Shown: positions 27,778-36,046, counted from the stretch's first letter. The stretch is 64,000 bases of DNA from Chitinophaga japonensis (GCF_007830125.1 NZ_VLLG01000002.1:2054550-2118549); one strand, 5' to 3'. Notes: a model not told the origin generated them from the letters alone. Made by a program: numbers and translations.

Positions 27778-29223
27778 TTAAGTTGTAGGTTGCTTCTTAA
27801 ACTTTTTTAAGAACTTTTTTATGATCTGGAATATCCTAAAATAAAACTCTTTATTGAATAATTGCGAATCATTCATGGCTTTGTAGATCAAAAAAGCTGC
27901 AATAGGCATCAGCGCTATGTTGGAAAGCCACATTCCCGCCCAGGTGGTGAGCACGTCCTTGCGCGCCATTTTCTCCCCCACCATGAAAAAGATATTAAAT
28001 ATAACAAAAAAGATCACGGCAAATACCAGCGGGGTGCCCAGGCCGCCTTTGCGGATAATGGAGCCCAGGGGGGCGCCAATCAGGAACATGACGATACAGG
28101 CAAAGGCCAGCGTGAACTTGCGCTGCCATTCCACCTTGTGCAGCAGCATAATGGAGTGCTTGTCCGCATACTCCTTGGCGGTGCTTTCCAGGTTGCTGGA
28201 GGTTTCCCGTATGCTCTGGTCCGCGCGGTCCAGCACATAGCGCAGGTTCTTTTGCGGGATCACGTCTATAAACTGCTTTACCGGCAGGGGCGGGGCGGAG
28301 GCCAGCCAGCCGGTATCCTTCCATTTAAAGAAGGGGTAACGGGAGGTTACGTACGCATTCACCGTGCGGCTGAACAGGGCTTCCTCTTTTTTCAGGGAGT
28401 CAATAGCCTTGTCCAACTGGCGGATGTTCAGCATCTGCTGGTTGGAGGCAAAGAGGTCCATATCCAGGCGGCTGAAGGTAAAGGAACTGAGGTCAAATGC
28501 TTTTTTATATTCCTTGAAACCCATGCGGATCAGCTCTCCCGGTACGTTGGACCCGCGCATGTTACGCTCTTCATAGCGCCAGCCGTCATTCAGCACAAAG
28601 TAGAGGAAGCGCTTGTTGGCAGACAGCTCCATGGTGCCTTTTTCCGCCAGTATCAGCTTGTCCGCCCCGGTGCCGCCGCCCCCGGTCTGGTCAAAGATCA
28701 TCACCTGGTGAATGGTGCGGTTGTCTTTTTCCTTGCGGGCCACCTTGATGGTGTAGCCGGGTATATCGCTGTAAAACACGCCGGCTTTAATGTTAAAGGC
28801 CGGTTTGGAATTGGTGATATCGTATAATAAGGACTTGGCGCGAAGGTTGGCTACGGGTATTACATAGTTGGCAAAAAGGAAGGCCAGTATGCCGATGCCG
28901 ATACAAACGAAGAGCAGGGGGCGGATAAAGCGCAGCAGCGATATGCCGGACGATTTCAGCGCCACCAGCTCAAAGCTCTCCCCCAGGTTGCCGAAGGTCA
29001 TAATGGAAGACAGCAGCACTGCCAGGGGCAGGGCCAGGGTAATGAGGCTGGCGCTGGTATAGGTGATAAGCTCCAGTATAATATGGAGGTCCAGCCCCTT
29101 GCCCACCAGGTCGTCTATGTATTTCCACAGGAACTGCATCAGCAGTACGAACCAGGTGACAAAGAAGGTGGCCACGAACGGACCGAGGAATGTTTTTATT
29201 ACGAGCTTATCGAGCTTTTTCAC
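27778..29223 (-). CDS. LptF/LptG (YjgP/YjgQ) family permease
   Basis: This 481-residue permease has the normal layout of the LPS-export permeases. Two N-terminal membrane helices precede the coupling segment (KTFLGPFVATFFVTWFVLL), two more lie at 55-125, a periplasmic jelly-roll is at about 140-355, and four helices lie near 375-465 (CIVMFLIGAPLGSIIRKGGLG, then KDVLTTWAGMWLSNIALM). The family moves lipopolysaccharide from the inner membrane with LptB and LptC. No second permease or ATPase is adjacent, so I cannot say whether it is the LptF- or LptG-type protein. A minus-strand -7 box lies 69 bases upstream. Confidence 0.93.
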   Translation of the reverse strand: MKKLDKLVIKTFLGPFVATFFVTWFVLLMQFLWKYIDDLVGKGLDLHIILELITYTSASLITLALPLAVLLSSIMTFGNLGESFELVALKSSGISLLRFIRPLLFVCIGIGILAFLFANYVIPVANLRAKSLLYDITNSKPAFNIKAGVFYSDIPGYTIKVARKEKDNRTIHQVMIFDQTGGGGTGADKLILAEKGTMELSANKRFLYFVLNDGWRYEERNMRGSNVPGELIRMGFKEYKKAFDLSSFTFSRLDMDLFASNQQMLNIRQLDKAIDSLKKEEALFSRTVNAYVTSRYPFFKWKDTGWLASAPPLPVKQFIDVIPQKNLRYVLDRADQSIRETSSNLESTAKEYADKHSIMLLHKVEWQRKFTLAFACIVMFLIGAPLGSIIRKGGLGTPLVFAVIFFVIFNIFFMVGEKMARKDVLTTWAGMWLSNIALMPIAAFLIYKAMNDSQLFNKEFYFRIFQIIKKFLKKFKKQPTT

Positions 29224-29250
29224 TACCAGATGATTAATTTTGAAAGGCCC

Positions 29251-29280
29251 GACAGGTTTTTTGAAGCCTGTCAGGTCTGA
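29251..29280. repeat. Dispersed GACAGGTTTT...CCTGTCAGG palindrome, copy 1
   Basis: An inverted repeat GACAGG / CCTGTC with the tail AGGTCTGA, just upstream of the LptF/LptG start. A related copy with the same CCTGTCAGG-CTGA tail lies at 31808-31836. It resembles a common Bacteroidota intergenic repeat. Confidence 0.6.
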
Positions 29281-29291
29281 TCCGCGGTCTG

Positions 29292-29299
29292 CAAATTTA
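29292..29299 (-). promoter_or_regulatory. -7 box for the LptF/LptG-PAP2 operon
   Basis: TAAATTTG on the minus strand matches TAnnTTTG; no TTTG is found at -33. Confidence 0.4.
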
Positions 29300-29352
29300 C
29301 TACGATTTACCGTAGCCGGAACAGCGGGAACGGTTACGGTACCGTTAATAAT

Positions 29353-29961
29353 ATGAAAAATTTTTTACTTACACCGGAAGAACAGCAGGTAGCCTTTGAT
29401 GCCGCCTGGATCTATCGCAAGAACAGTGTGATACAGAAGGTGATGGAGCTGCTGGGGCAGTTGCAGCAGCAACTGGCCGCACATGCGGTTACCGGCATGT
29501 TTTCCTTCCCGGAGCGGTGCCTGCAGCAGGGCGCCAAAATATCAAAGGGGGAGCGTTATAAAGAATTGCCTTATGTGATACTGGATTACCCGCGGCATTT
29601 TGAGCGGGAAGCGGTGTTTGCCTTCCGCACCATGTTCTGGTGGGGGCATTACTTCAGTTGCACCCTGCACCTGGCAGGTACGGCAAAAGCAAGGTATGCG
29701 CCGGCCCTGGCTGCGGGGCATGCGCAACTGGCAGCGGCGGGCCTGCAGGTATACCGGCAGGAAGATCCCTGGCAGCACGATTTCGAGAACGGGAATTATA
29801 CCCCGGTGGCCGCGCTGGCGCCGCAGGAATGGATAGCGCTGGTGGAGCAGGGGAGCTTTATTAAGCTGGCCAGGCCTTTTGCGCTGGAAATGTGGGAAAA
29901 AGTAATACCTGAAGTGGTGGCGTGCTATGCTACACTTTTACGGGTGCTACAAACAGGGTAA
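29353..29961 (+). CDS. Conserved-looking hypothetical protein (unrecognised)
   Basis: This 202-residue soluble protein is not one I recognise. It has no signal peptide and no membrane segment. It is rich in Gln, Trp and Tyr, with an N-terminal helical stretch (TPEEQQVAFDAAWIYRKN and VMELLGQLQQQLAAH) and a middle block (LPYVILDYPRHFEREAVFAF, then RTMFWWGHYFSCTLHLAG) that looks like a beta-rich core. The start ATG at 29353 follows a divergent gap of 129 bases from the LptF/LptG gene. No function is proposed. Confidence 0.7.
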   Translation: MKNFLLTPEEQQVAFDAAWIYRKNSVIQKVMELLGQLQQQLAAHAVTGMFSFPERCLQQGAKISKGERYKELPYVILDYPRHFEREAVFAFRTMFWWGHYFSCTLHLAGTAKARYAPALAAGHAQLAAAGLQVYRQEDPWQHDFENGNYTPVAALAPQEWIALVEQGSFIKLARPFALEMWEKVIPEVVACYATLLRVLQTG

Positions 29962-30057
29962 TTAATAATGAACAATTAATAATGGTCGTAAGGCCGGTGT
30001 TGTATTGAAACAGCAGTGTTCCTGTTATTATTAACTATTCATTCTTAATTATTAATT
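29959..30057. repeat. AT-rich inverted repeat of TTAATAATGAA type
   Basis: The left arm (29959-29984, AATTAATAATGAAC...) is the imperfect reverse complement of 30026-30057, about 40 bases apart, between two convergent genes. It is one of several long-stem repeats in the window, and could also work as a bidirectional transcription stop. Confidence 0.6.
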
Positions 30058-30060
30058 GGT

Positions 30061-30441
30061 TTAATTGCCGATACGGTGAAAGAGGTCTTTTACCTGGTAG
30101 TCCCAAAGCTGGCTCTGGTCTGCAATTTCTCTTTTTTCAGCAAAATCTTTCACGACCAGGATGGTTTCATTGGTAACTTCTGATATCTGGATGCGGAATT
30201 CGAAAAATTCTCCGCTGGGGGCATTTAACCAACGTAAACGAATAAACTCTTCTTCTTCCTGTTCCAGCACTTCCGCCTCCTCTGTGCTACCATTCCAGGA
30301 AAAGGAAAAAACATTGTCCCTGAAGTCTACTTTATCGGCAAACCATTCCTGCAAGCCTGCGGGAGTGGAAAGGAATTCGTATAAGATACTGGGTGAGCAC
30401 CGTACCGGGTATTCCAACTCATATTGCACTTTCTTTGACAT
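30061..30441 (-). CDS. START-like (SRPBCC fold) domain protein
   Basis: This 126-residue protein has a START/AHSA1-like fold: YPVRCSPSILYEFLSTPAGLQEWFADKVDF is the usual N-terminal strand-helix-Trp pattern, here read across residues 11-40, and FSFSWNGSTEEAEVL follows. The family binds hydrophobic ligands; this compact form is common next to rpoD in Bacteroidota and has no assigned role. It is transcribed away from rpoD. Confidence 0.88.
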   Translation of the reverse strand: MSKKVQYELEYPVRCSPSILYEFLSTPAGLQEWFADKVDFRDNVFSFSWNGSTEEAEVLEQEEEEFIRLRWLNAPSGEFFEFRIQISEVTNETILVVKDFAEKREIADQSQLWDYQVKDLFHRIGN

Positions 30442-30718
30442 CGCTCATAGTAATTAGTAAATCAATATCATCCGGCTGCAATTATAGAAAAATATTTATT
30501 CTGTCAAAATAATTTACTGTTTTTTTTTAATGAATTCATGTATTTATTTGATGGTTTATAAAAATCAATACTATTATAAGAAATGGTAATATATTCGCGT
30601 TGATAAAGAGTCAATTAGACACTTTTGGACCGGAAATGAAGCCCCTGAAGCCATTGGTAGCAGCTAACGAATAGTCAATCGATTTTGCTTAAAAAGGATT
30701 CAACAAGTAAACATTTTT
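30442..30718. other. AT-rich gap upstream of rpoD
   Basis: This is the divergent region between the START-like gene and the rpoD promoter. No gene or RNA is recognised. The START-like gene's promoter should lie here but was not identified. Confidence 0.4.
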
Positions 30719-30749
30719 TTTGGGCGGTATCTAAAAAAAGTTATTTTTG
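30719..30749 (+). promoter_or_regulatory. rpoD promoter (TTTG-N19-TATTTTTG)
   Basis: The -33 TTTG (30719-30722) and -7 TATTTTTG (30742-30749) are spaced exactly 19 bases apart, the Bacteroidota housekeeping consensus. The leader to the ATG is about 60 bases. Confidence 0.75.
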
Positions 30750-30812
30750 TCTGGCATTCGTCAAAAAATTAACTTTTTATTAATAACCTGTAACTGTTCC
30801 GACTCTATGTCA

Positions 30813-31682
30813 ATGCGCCAACTCAAGATCACTAAGTCGATTACTAACAGGGAGTCACAATCCCTGGAGAAGTACTTGCAGGAAATTGGAAAAGTCGATC
30901 TGATTACGCCGGAAGAAGAGGTGAACCTGGCCATCCGTATCAAACAGGGTGACCAACGGGCACTGGAAAAGCTCACAAAAGCCAACCTGCGCTTTGTGGT
31001 TTCCGTAGCTAAACAGTATCAGAACCAGGGCCTGTCGCTCAGTGATCTCATTAATGAAGGTAATCTGGGCCTTATAAAAGCCGCCCAGCGTTTTGATGAA
31101 ACCCGCGGGTTCAAGTTCATCTCTTACGCCGTTTGGTGGATCCGTCAGTCCATCCTGCAGGCGCTGGCCGAACAATCGCGCATTGTGCGGCTGCCGCTCA
31201 ACAAGGTGGGGCTGAGCAACAAGATCAGCAAAGCCTATTCTCAACTGGAACAGGAGTTCGAGCGCGAGCCCTCTCCGGACGAACTGGCTACCATACTGGA
31301 GATCAATACGGAAGAAGTGGAGGCCACCCTGGGGGTAGCCGCCCGCCACGTATCCATGGACGCGCCCTTCATTGACGGGGAAGACAATTCCCTGCTGGAT
31401 GTGCTGGAAAATCCCAACGCCAACAGCGCCGATGAAGAGCTGGACCATCACGACTCCCTGCGCCGGGAAATAGAGCGCTCACTTTCTACATTAACAGACC
31501 GCCAGAAAGATGTGATCATGCTGTACTTCGGTATTGCCGTAGAACATCCTATGTCGCTGGAAGATATTGGTGAAAAATTCGGGTTGACCCGCGAGCGGGT
31601 GCGCCAGATCAAGGACAAAGCTATTACCAAGCTGCGTACCACCTCCCGGAGCAAGCTGCTCAGAAATTATTTAGGTAGCTGA
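30813..31682 (+). CDS. rpoD: Primary RNA polymerase sigma factor (RpoD/SigA)
   Basis: This 289-residue sigma factor is short, as in all Bacteroidota. It starts [15 protein letters not shown], which fixes the ATG at 30813 (an ATG two codons earlier is possible). Region 1.2 is at 15-50, region 2 at about 55-125 ([47 protein letters not shown] for -7 recognition), region 3 at 130-205 and region 4 at 225-285 ([20 protein letters not shown] for the -33 element). It recruits RNA polymerase to TTTG/TAnnTTTG promoters, several of which are marked in this window. Confidence 0.98.
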   Translation: MRQLKITKSITNRESQSLEKYLQEIGKVDLITPEEEVNLAIRIKQGDQRALEKLTKANLRFVVSVAKQYQNQGLSLSDLINEGNLGLIKAAQRFDETRGFKFISYAVWWIRQSILQALAEQSRIVRLPLNKVGLSNKISKAYSQLEQEFEREPSPDELATILEINTEEVEATLGVAARHVSMDAPFIDGEDNSLLDVLENPNANSADEELDHHDSLRREIERSLSTLTDRQKDVIMLYFGIAVEHPMSLEDIGEKFGLTRERVRQIKDKAITKLRTTSRSKLLRNYLGS

Positions 31683-31725
31683 CAAGGCTAAATGGTTTTA
31701 GCCTGACAGCCCCTCCCGGAGGCGT

Positions 31726-31755
31726 TTTGCTTTCTGTGGAAAAATTATACATTTG
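31726..31755 (+). promoter_or_regulatory. Complete promoter with no gene before the next terminator
   Basis: TTTG (31726-31729) and TACATTTG (31748-31755) are 18 bases apart. The sequence after the -7 box (CACTTCCAAAA) resembles that of the tRNA-Ala promoter (CACTCCCAAAA). A strong terminator starts only 7 bases later. Confidence 0.65.
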
Positions 31756-31762
31756 CACTTCC

Positions 31763-31798
31763 AAAATGGTGAATATCCAGGTATTCACCATTTTTTTT
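31763..31798 (+). terminator. Rho-independent terminator directly after a promoter
   Basis: A perfect 13-bp stem (AAAATGGTGAATA / TATTCACCATTTT) with a 6-base loop is followed by a run of T. It would stop transcripts from the promoter at 31726-31755 after only about 40 bases, and also rpoD read-through. Confidence 0.9.
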
Positions 31799-31807
31799 GC
31801 GGGCTCC

Positions 31808-31836
31808 GGCAGGTTTTAAGTGACCTGTCAGGCCTG
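31808..31836. repeat. Dispersed GGCAGGTTTT...CCTGTCAGG palindrome, copy 2
   Basis: Related to the copy at 29251-29280: both have CAGGTTTT, a spacer, CCTGTCAGG and CTGA. Both lie in gene-free DNA. Confidence 0.6.
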
Positions 31837-31843
31837 AATAGCT

Positions 31844-31851
31844 TAACTTTG
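31844..31851 (+). promoter_or_regulatory. -7 box for ffh
   Basis: TAACTTTG matches TAnnTTTG 29 bases before the ffh ATG. No TTTG is seen at -33. Confidence 0.5.
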
Positions 31852-31880
31852 AAGTGTAACAAAAACAAAGCACAACTTAG

Positions 31881-33206
31881 ATGTTTGAATCATTATCAGA
31901 AAGGCTGGAATCGGCGTTCAAACAGTTGAAAGGGGAAGGCCGCATATCCGAGATCAATGTGGCCAGCACTGTAAAGGAAATACGCCGCGCGCTGGTAGAT
32001 GCGGATGTTAACTATAAAATAGCCAAAGAATTTACCGATAAAGTAAAGGAAAAGGCCCAGGGTGAAAAAGTGCTCACCGCCATCTCCCCCGGGCAACTGA
32101 TGGTCAAGATCGTGAAGGACGAGCTGGCGGCCCTGATGGGCGGCGAAGCCGCGGAACTGGAGCTGAAGGCTACCCCTACCATCATCCTGATAGCCGGCCT
32201 GCAGGGCTCCGGTAAAACCACCTTTTCCGGCAAGCTGGCCAACTACCTCAAAACCAAGAAAGGAAAGAAACCTTTGCTGGTAGCGGCTGATATTTACCGC
32301 CCGGCGGCCATTGACCAGTTGAAAGTGCTGGGCAGCCAGATAGATGTGCCGGTATACAGTGAGCCGGAGAACAAAAATGCCGTGCAGATAGCGGAAAATG
32401 CCATCCGCGAGGCCAAACAGCAGGGGAATAACGTAATTATCATAGATACGGCCGGCCGCCTGGCCGTGGACGAGGCGATGATGACCGAGGTGGCCAACAT
32501 CCGCCAGGCCGTAAAGCCCAACGAGATCCTGTTCGTAGTGGACTCCATGACCGGCCAGGACGCCGTGAACACGGCCAAAGCCTTTAACGACCGGCTGGAC
32601 TTCAGCGGCGTGGTGCTTACCAAGCTGGACGGCGATACCCGTGGTGGTGCGGCGCTGACCATCAAGTACACCGTGGAAAAGCCCATCAAGTTCGTGAGCA
32701 TGGGCGAAAAGCTGGATACGCTGGACGTGTTCTACCCCGAGCGTATGGCCCAGCGTATACTGGGCATGGGCGATATCACCACCCTGGTGGAGCGGGCGCA
32801 GGCGCAGTTCAACGAGGAGCAGGCCAAGAAGCTGGAAAAGAAGATCCGCCAGAATCAGTTTGATTTTGAGGACTTCCGCGAACAGTTGCAGCAGATCAAG
32901 AAGATGGGTAACCTGAAAGACCTGATGGGCATGATACCCGGGGTAGGTAAGGCCATCAAGGATATTGACATCAGCGACGACGCGTTCAAGGGCATAGAAG
33001 CCATGATAGGCTCCATGACGCCCTATGAGCGCAATAACCCGGATGTGATTGACGGCAGCCGCCGCAAGCGTATTGCCAAAGGCGCCGGTAAAGAGATCCA
33101 GGACGTGAACCAGTTCATGAAGCAGTTTGACCAGATGCGGCAGATGATGAAGATGATGAACAAAATGGGGGCGGGTGGAAAAGGACTGAAAGCATTGGGC
33201 CGCTAA
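31881..33206 (+). CDS. ffh: Signal recognition particle protein Ffh (SRP54)
   Basis: This 441-residue GTPase binds signal peptides of nascent membrane proteins with SRP RNA and docks with FtsY. The N domain is at 1-95. The G domain has a P loop (GLQGSGKTT at about 106-114), DTAGRLAVD and TKLDGDTRGG. The Met-rich M domain covers about 300-441 and holds MGNLKDLMGMIPG, then ERNNPDVIDGSRRKRIA (RNA contact), and ends in a Met-rich helix FDQMRQMMKMMNKMG. The length is normal. It lies between rpoD and the ribosomal-protein cluster and appears to be monocistronic. Confidence 0.98.
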   Translation: MFESLSERLESAFKQLKGEGRISEINVASTVKEIRRALVDADVNYKIAKEFTDKVKEKAQGEKVLTAISPGQLMVKIVKDELAALMGGEAAELELKATPTIILIAGLQGSGKTTFSGKLANYLKTKKGKKPLLVAADIYRPAAIDQLKVLGSQIDVPVYSEPENKNAVQIAENAIREAKQQGNNVIIIDTAGRLAVDEAMMTEVANIRQAVKPNEILFVVDSMTGQDAVNTAKAFNDRLDFSGVVLTKLDGDTRGGAALTIKYTVEKPIKFVSMGEKLDTLDVFYPERMAQRILGMGDITTLVERAQAQFNEEQAKKLEKKIRQNQFDFEDFREQLQQIKKMGNLKDLMGMIPGVGKAIKDIDISDDAFKGIEAMIGSMTPYERNNPDVIDGSRRKRIAKGAGKEIQDVNQFMKQFDQMRQMMKMMNKMGAGGKGLKALGR

Positions 33207-33219
33207 ATGTAATATAAAT

Positions 33220-33266
33220 GTGCTAACCCGGAAACGTTTAGCATCAGTGTTTCAACGTTTTAGCAC
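33220..33266. other. Nested inverted repeat between ffh and rpsP
   Basis: GTGCTAA (33220-33226) pairs with TTAGCAC (33260-33266), and AAACGTT (232-238) pairs with AACGTTT (254-260). There is no T run. It lies just upstream of the rpsP promoter and could be a terminator-like fold or a control site. Confidence 0.45.
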
Positions 33267-33272
33267 AAATAT

Positions 33273-33303
33273 TTTGACATTCCCGATTAATGCATTAAAT
33301 TTG
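33273..33303 (+). promoter_or_regulatory. rpsP promoter (TTTG-N19-TAAATTTG)
   Basis: TTTG (33273-33276) and TAAATTTG (33296-33303) have the exact 19-base spacing of the Bacteroidota consensus, 48 bases upstream of the rpsP ATG. Confidence 0.8.
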
Positions 33304-33351
33304 CCCCCCTATAATATTTTTTAACTCGCAAAAAAATAACTCGATTTATTT

Positions 33352-33792
33352 ATGCCAGTAAAGATCAGATTACAAAGACATGGCGCGAAGAAAAGACCTT
33401 TTTATTTCATTGTAGTGGCCGACGCACGCGCCCCCAGAGATGGAAAATTCATCCAGAAGATCGGTACCTACAATCCCCTGACCGTTCCCGCTTCTATCAA
33501 TATTGATACGGAGAAAGCGCTGCGCTGGTTGCAGAAAGGCGCCCAGCCTACCGATACGGTAAGGAGAATCCTTTCTTTCAAGGGAGTGCTGTACCTGAAG
33601 CACCTGTTGAGAGGGGTAAAATTAGGTCTGTTTGACGAACCTACCGCTTACAAGAAATTTGAGCAATGGCAGGCTGAGCACGAGCAGAAGGTAGCTGCCC
33701 GCCGCGACACCCACAAACGGGCGAGAGCAATCACGCCTATTGTGAAGAGAGTGGAAGATGCGCCTGCTGAAGGCGGCAATGCCGAAGCATAA
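33352..33792 (+). CDS. rpsP: 30S ribosomal protein S16
   Basis: This 146-residue ribosomal protein shows the S16 core at 1-80: [20 protein letters not shown], then [21 protein letters not shown]. It continues with a Bacteroidota-specific extension of ~60 residues ([20 protein letters not shown]) ending in an acidic Ala/Gly tail. E. coli S16 is only 82 residues. It binds 16S rRNA early in 30S assembly. It leads a cluster with rimM and trmD, but a strong terminator lies between it and rimM. Confidence 0.98.
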   Translation: MPVKIRLQRHGAKKRPFYFIVVADARAPRDGKFIQKIGTYNPLTVPASINIDTEKALRWLQKGAQPTDTVRRILSFKGVLYLKHLLRGVKLGLFDEPTAYKKFEQWQAEHEQKVAARRDTHKRARAITPIVKRVEDAPAEGGNAEA

Positions 33793-33817
33793 GCCATTTG
33801 CTTAAAAATATCTGTAG

Positions 33818-33855
33818 AAGGGAAATATTTGTCCGCAAATATTTCCCTTTTTTTT
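33818..33855 (+). terminator. Terminator or attenuator between rpsP and rimM
   Basis: A perfect 14-bp stem (AAGGGAAATATTTG / CAAATATTTCCCTT) with a 4-base loop is followed by eight T in all. Partial read-through would keep RimM and TrmD much lower than S16, as needed. Confidence 0.92.
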
Positions 33856-33889
33856 AAAGCCGCCGCCAGGCGGCAGCCAGGTACAGCAT

Positions 33890-34414
33890 ATGAACAATTA
33901 TTTCAGCATCGGGAGGCTGGTAGCCACTTTTGGCCTGCAGGGCGAGCTGATACTCCGGCACAGCCTGGGAAAAAGGTCCGCCCTGAAAGGGGTGGAGGCC
34001 ATTTTCCTGGAGGAGCGGAAGAACAGCTTCATCCCTTATTTTGTGCAGAAAACCAGCGCAAAGGACCATGAGCACGTTTACGTAAAGCTGGAAGGTGTGG
34101 ATACGAAGGAAGCGGCCCAAAAGCTGGTGCAGCAGGCCGTATACCTGGGGGAAGCCGACTTCAAGCAGCAGGCGGCCACCTCCGCCCCGCTGTCCCTCCT
34201 GGGCTTTACCGTGCAGGATGCGCAGGAGGGCGTGCTGGGCACGATCGAAGAAGTGATAGAAATGCCCATGCAGGTGCTGGCCAAAGTGACCATCCGGGGC
34301 AAGGAAGCCCTGCTGCCGCTTAACGAGCAGTCCCTGGTAAAAGTGGACCAAAAGGCGCAGGTGGTGCACCTGCAGTTGCCGGAGGGACTGCTGGATATTT
34401 ACTTAAATAGCTGA
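33890..34414 (+). CDS. rimM: 16S rRNA-processing protein RimM
   Basis: This 174-residue 30S maturation factor has an N-terminal RimM domain (1-90; [17 protein letters not shown] and [19 protein letters not shown]) and a C-terminal PRC-barrel domain (about 98-172; [20 protein letters not shown], then [16 protein letters not shown] [11 protein letters not shown]). It binds S19 in the 30S head and usually neighbours rpsP and trmD, as it does here. Its stop is 16 bases before the trmD start. Confidence 0.95.
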   Translation: MNNYFSIGRLVATFGLQGELILRHSLGKRSALKGVEAIFLEERKNSFIPYFVQKTSAKDHEHVYVKLEGVDTKEAAQKLVQQAVYLGEADFKQQAATSAPLSLLGFTVQDAQEGVLGTIEEVIEMPMQVLAKVTIRGKEALLPLNEQSLVKVDQKAQVVHLQLPEGLLDIYLNS

Positions 34415-34430
34415 TCTTAAACGCTTTCAG

Positions 34431-35117
34431 ATGCGCATAGACATTATTACCGTACAACCCGGCCTGCTGGAAAGCCCTTTTTCCCACTCCATCCTGAAGC
34501 GGGCCCAGGCAAAAGGGCTGCTGGAGATACACGTGCACAACCTGCGGGATTTCTCTACCTTCAAGCACCAGCAGGTGGACGACTACCAGTTTGGAGGCGG
34601 CGCCGGCATGGTAATGATGATGGAGCCGGTGGTAAGGGCCATTGAGCATCTGCAGGCGCAGGTAAGCTACGACGAGATCATCTACCTCACACCGGACGGG
34701 GAGACCCTGAACCAGCCCATGGCCAACCAACTGTCCCTGAAGGGGAACCTGCTGCTGCTCTGCGGCCATTACAAGGGAATTGACGAACGGATACGGGAGC
34801 ACTTCATTACCCGGGAAATATCCATCGGCGATTTTGTGCTGTCCGGCGGGGAGCTGGCGGCTGCCGTACTGGTGGACGCCATTGGCCGGCTGATACCGGG
34901 GGTGCTGAATGACGAGACCTCCGCCCTTTTTGACTCCTTCCAGGACAACCTGCTGGCCCCGCCGGTATACACCCGGCCGGAGGAGTACCGGGGCTGGAAG
35001 GTGCCGGATGTGCTGTTGAGCGGCGACCACCGGAAGATCGAGGAGTGGCGGCATGAGCAGTCCCTGGAGCGGACCCGGCAGCGGAGGCCGGATTTGTTGG
35101 GAAATCCCAAAAAATAA
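34431..35117 (+). CDS. trmD: tRNA (guanine-37-N1)-methyltransferase TrmD
   Basis: This 228-residue SPOUT-class enzyme uses S-adenosylmethionine to methylate G37 of tRNAs reading CUN, CCN and CGG codons, which prevents +1 frameshifting. The family hallmarks are present: [14 protein letters not shown] near 60, [15 protein letters not shown] near 105 and [16 protein letters not shown] near 130, forming the trefoil knot. The C-terminal domain ends in [10 protein letters not shown]. The last five codons plus the stop lie inside an intergenic inverted repeat, so the repeat sets the C-terminus (GNPKK). Confidence 0.97.
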   Translation: MRIDIITVQPGLLESPFSHSILKRAQAKGLLEIHVHNLRDFSTFKHQQVDDYQFGGGAGMVMMMEPVVRAIEHLQAQVSYDEIIYLTPDGETLNQPMANQLSLKGNLLLLCGHYKGIDERIREHFITREISIGDFVLSGGELAAAVLVDAIGRLIPGVLNDETSALFDSFQDNLLAPPVYTRPEEYRGWKVPDVLLSGDHRKIEEWRHEQSLERTRQRRPDLLGNPKK

Positions 35118-35247
35118 AATTCCAAATTCCAAAATTAGGCCAGGCTTTGAAAGGAGACTTATGCTTTACCGGCGCACCACTCCTGTTTGGATTTTGGGAT
35201 TTGGAATTTCGATTTTTTGGGATTTGGATTTTGGATTTTGGATTTTG
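35102..35247. repeat. Long inverted repeat plus tandem GGATTTT heptamers
   Basis: The left arm (35102-35136, AAATCCCAAAAAATAAAATT...) is the near-perfect reverse complement of 35190-35225, with about 53 bases between. Three tandem GGATTTT units (35226-35246) follow the right arm. The left arm supplies the end of trmD and its stop; the heptamers supply the -33 box of rplS. Confidence 0.8.
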
Positions 35248-35260
35248 TTGTTTACCTTTG
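35230..35260 (+). promoter_or_regulatory. rplS promoter (TTTG-N19-TACCTTTG)
   Basis: TTTG (35230-35233) and TACCTTTG (35253-35260) are exactly 19 bases apart, 22 bases upstream of the ATG. The -33 box falls in the GGATTTT repeat. Confidence 0.75.
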
Positions 35261-35282
35261 CCCTCCCATAAATAATTGAAAG

Positions 35283-35630
35283 ATGAACGCTATTTCGTTT
35301 GTTCACGAGCAACTGACAGCAAAAAAGGAATTTCCGAAATTCAAAGCCGGTGATAATGTCACCGTCAACTATAAAATTGTGGAAGGTAACAAGGAAAGGA
35401 TCCAGTCCTTCAAGGGGGATGTTGTAAAGATCCAGGGTACCGGTTTTACGGCCTCTTTCACAGTAAGGAAGATATCTGACGGGGTAGGTGTAGAGCGTCT
35501 GTTCCCTTATTTCTCTCCCAACATTGATTCAATTGTATTGAACAAGGTAGGTAGGGTAAGAAGGGCCAAGCTGTACTACCTGCGTAGCCGCGCCGGTAAG
35601 AAAGCGCGTATTAAGGAAAAAAGGGTTTAG
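35283..35630 (+). CDS. rplS: 50S ribosomal protein L19
   Basis: This 115-residue protein has the SH3-like L19 fold: PKFKAGDNVTVNYKIVEGNK, RIQSFKGDVVKIQG, FTVRKISDGVGVERLFP and GRVRRAKLYYLRSRAGKKARI. It sits at the 30S-50S interface. The length is typical. It has its own promoter and a strong terminator, so it is a separate transcription unit from rpsP-rimM-trmD. Confidence 0.98.
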   Translation: MNAISFVHEQLTAKKEFPKFKAGDNVTVNYKIVEGNKERIQSFKGDVVKIQGTGFTASFTVRKISDGVGVERLFPYFSPNIDSIVLNKVGRVRRAKLYYLRSRAGKKARIKEKRV

Positions 35631-35653
35631 TATAAAATACAGGGAAATTAGTG

Positions 35654-35690
35654 AACGGGGACCGTTTTTAACGGTTCCCGTTCTTCTTTT
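35654..35690 (+). terminator. rplS terminator
   Basis: A 13-bp stem (AACGGGGACCGTT / AACGGTTCCCGTT, one G-T wobble) is followed by CTTCTTTTT. Confidence 0.85.
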
Positions 35691-35774
35691 TCAGCCGGTA
35701 GCAGCCGGCCGGGCACAAGGGTTAAAATCTACTTAAACTAGTGCCGGGCCGGCGGAAAAACCGATTATATCGAC

Positions 35775-35782
35775 TATCTTTG
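35775..35782 (+). promoter_or_regulatory. -7 box for tatA
   Basis: TATCTTTG matches TAnnTTTG, 27 bases before the tatA ATG; no -33 TTTG is seen. Confidence 0.5.
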
Positions 35783-35809
35783 TTAGCTGAACTTTTAAAA
35801 ACTGAGAAA

Positions 35810-36046
35810 ATGACTGCCGTTTTTGTAAAATCACCTCTTTTATTGTTCCAGGACCTGGGTATGACCGAATTAATTCTGATCGCACTGGTGGTATTGCTGC
35901 TGTTTGGCGGGAGAAAAATTCCCGAATTAATGCGTGGTCTCGGCAAGGGTATCCGCGAGTTCAATGATGCAAAGAACAACGTGCGCCAGGAGATAGAAGA
36001 AGGCATGAAGGAGCAACAGCCTTCCACTACTGACGCCAAGAAGTAA
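35810..36046 (+). CDS. tatA: Twin-arginine translocase subunit TatA/TatE
   Basis: This 78-residue protein forms the pore component of the Tat system for folded proteins. A single N-terminal membrane helix ([18 protein letters not shown]) is followed by the conserved hinge and amphipathic helix ([17 protein letters not shown]) and an acidic C-terminal tail. The FGG-KIPEL hinge is diagnostic. I chose the ATG at 35810 because the frame before it has no plausible start; MTEL 17 codons in is an alternative. TatC is not nearby. Confidence 0.94.
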   Translation: MTAVFVKSPLLLFQDLGMTELILIALVVLLLFGGRKIPELMRGLGKGIREFNDAKNNVRQEIEEGMKEQQPSTTDAKK

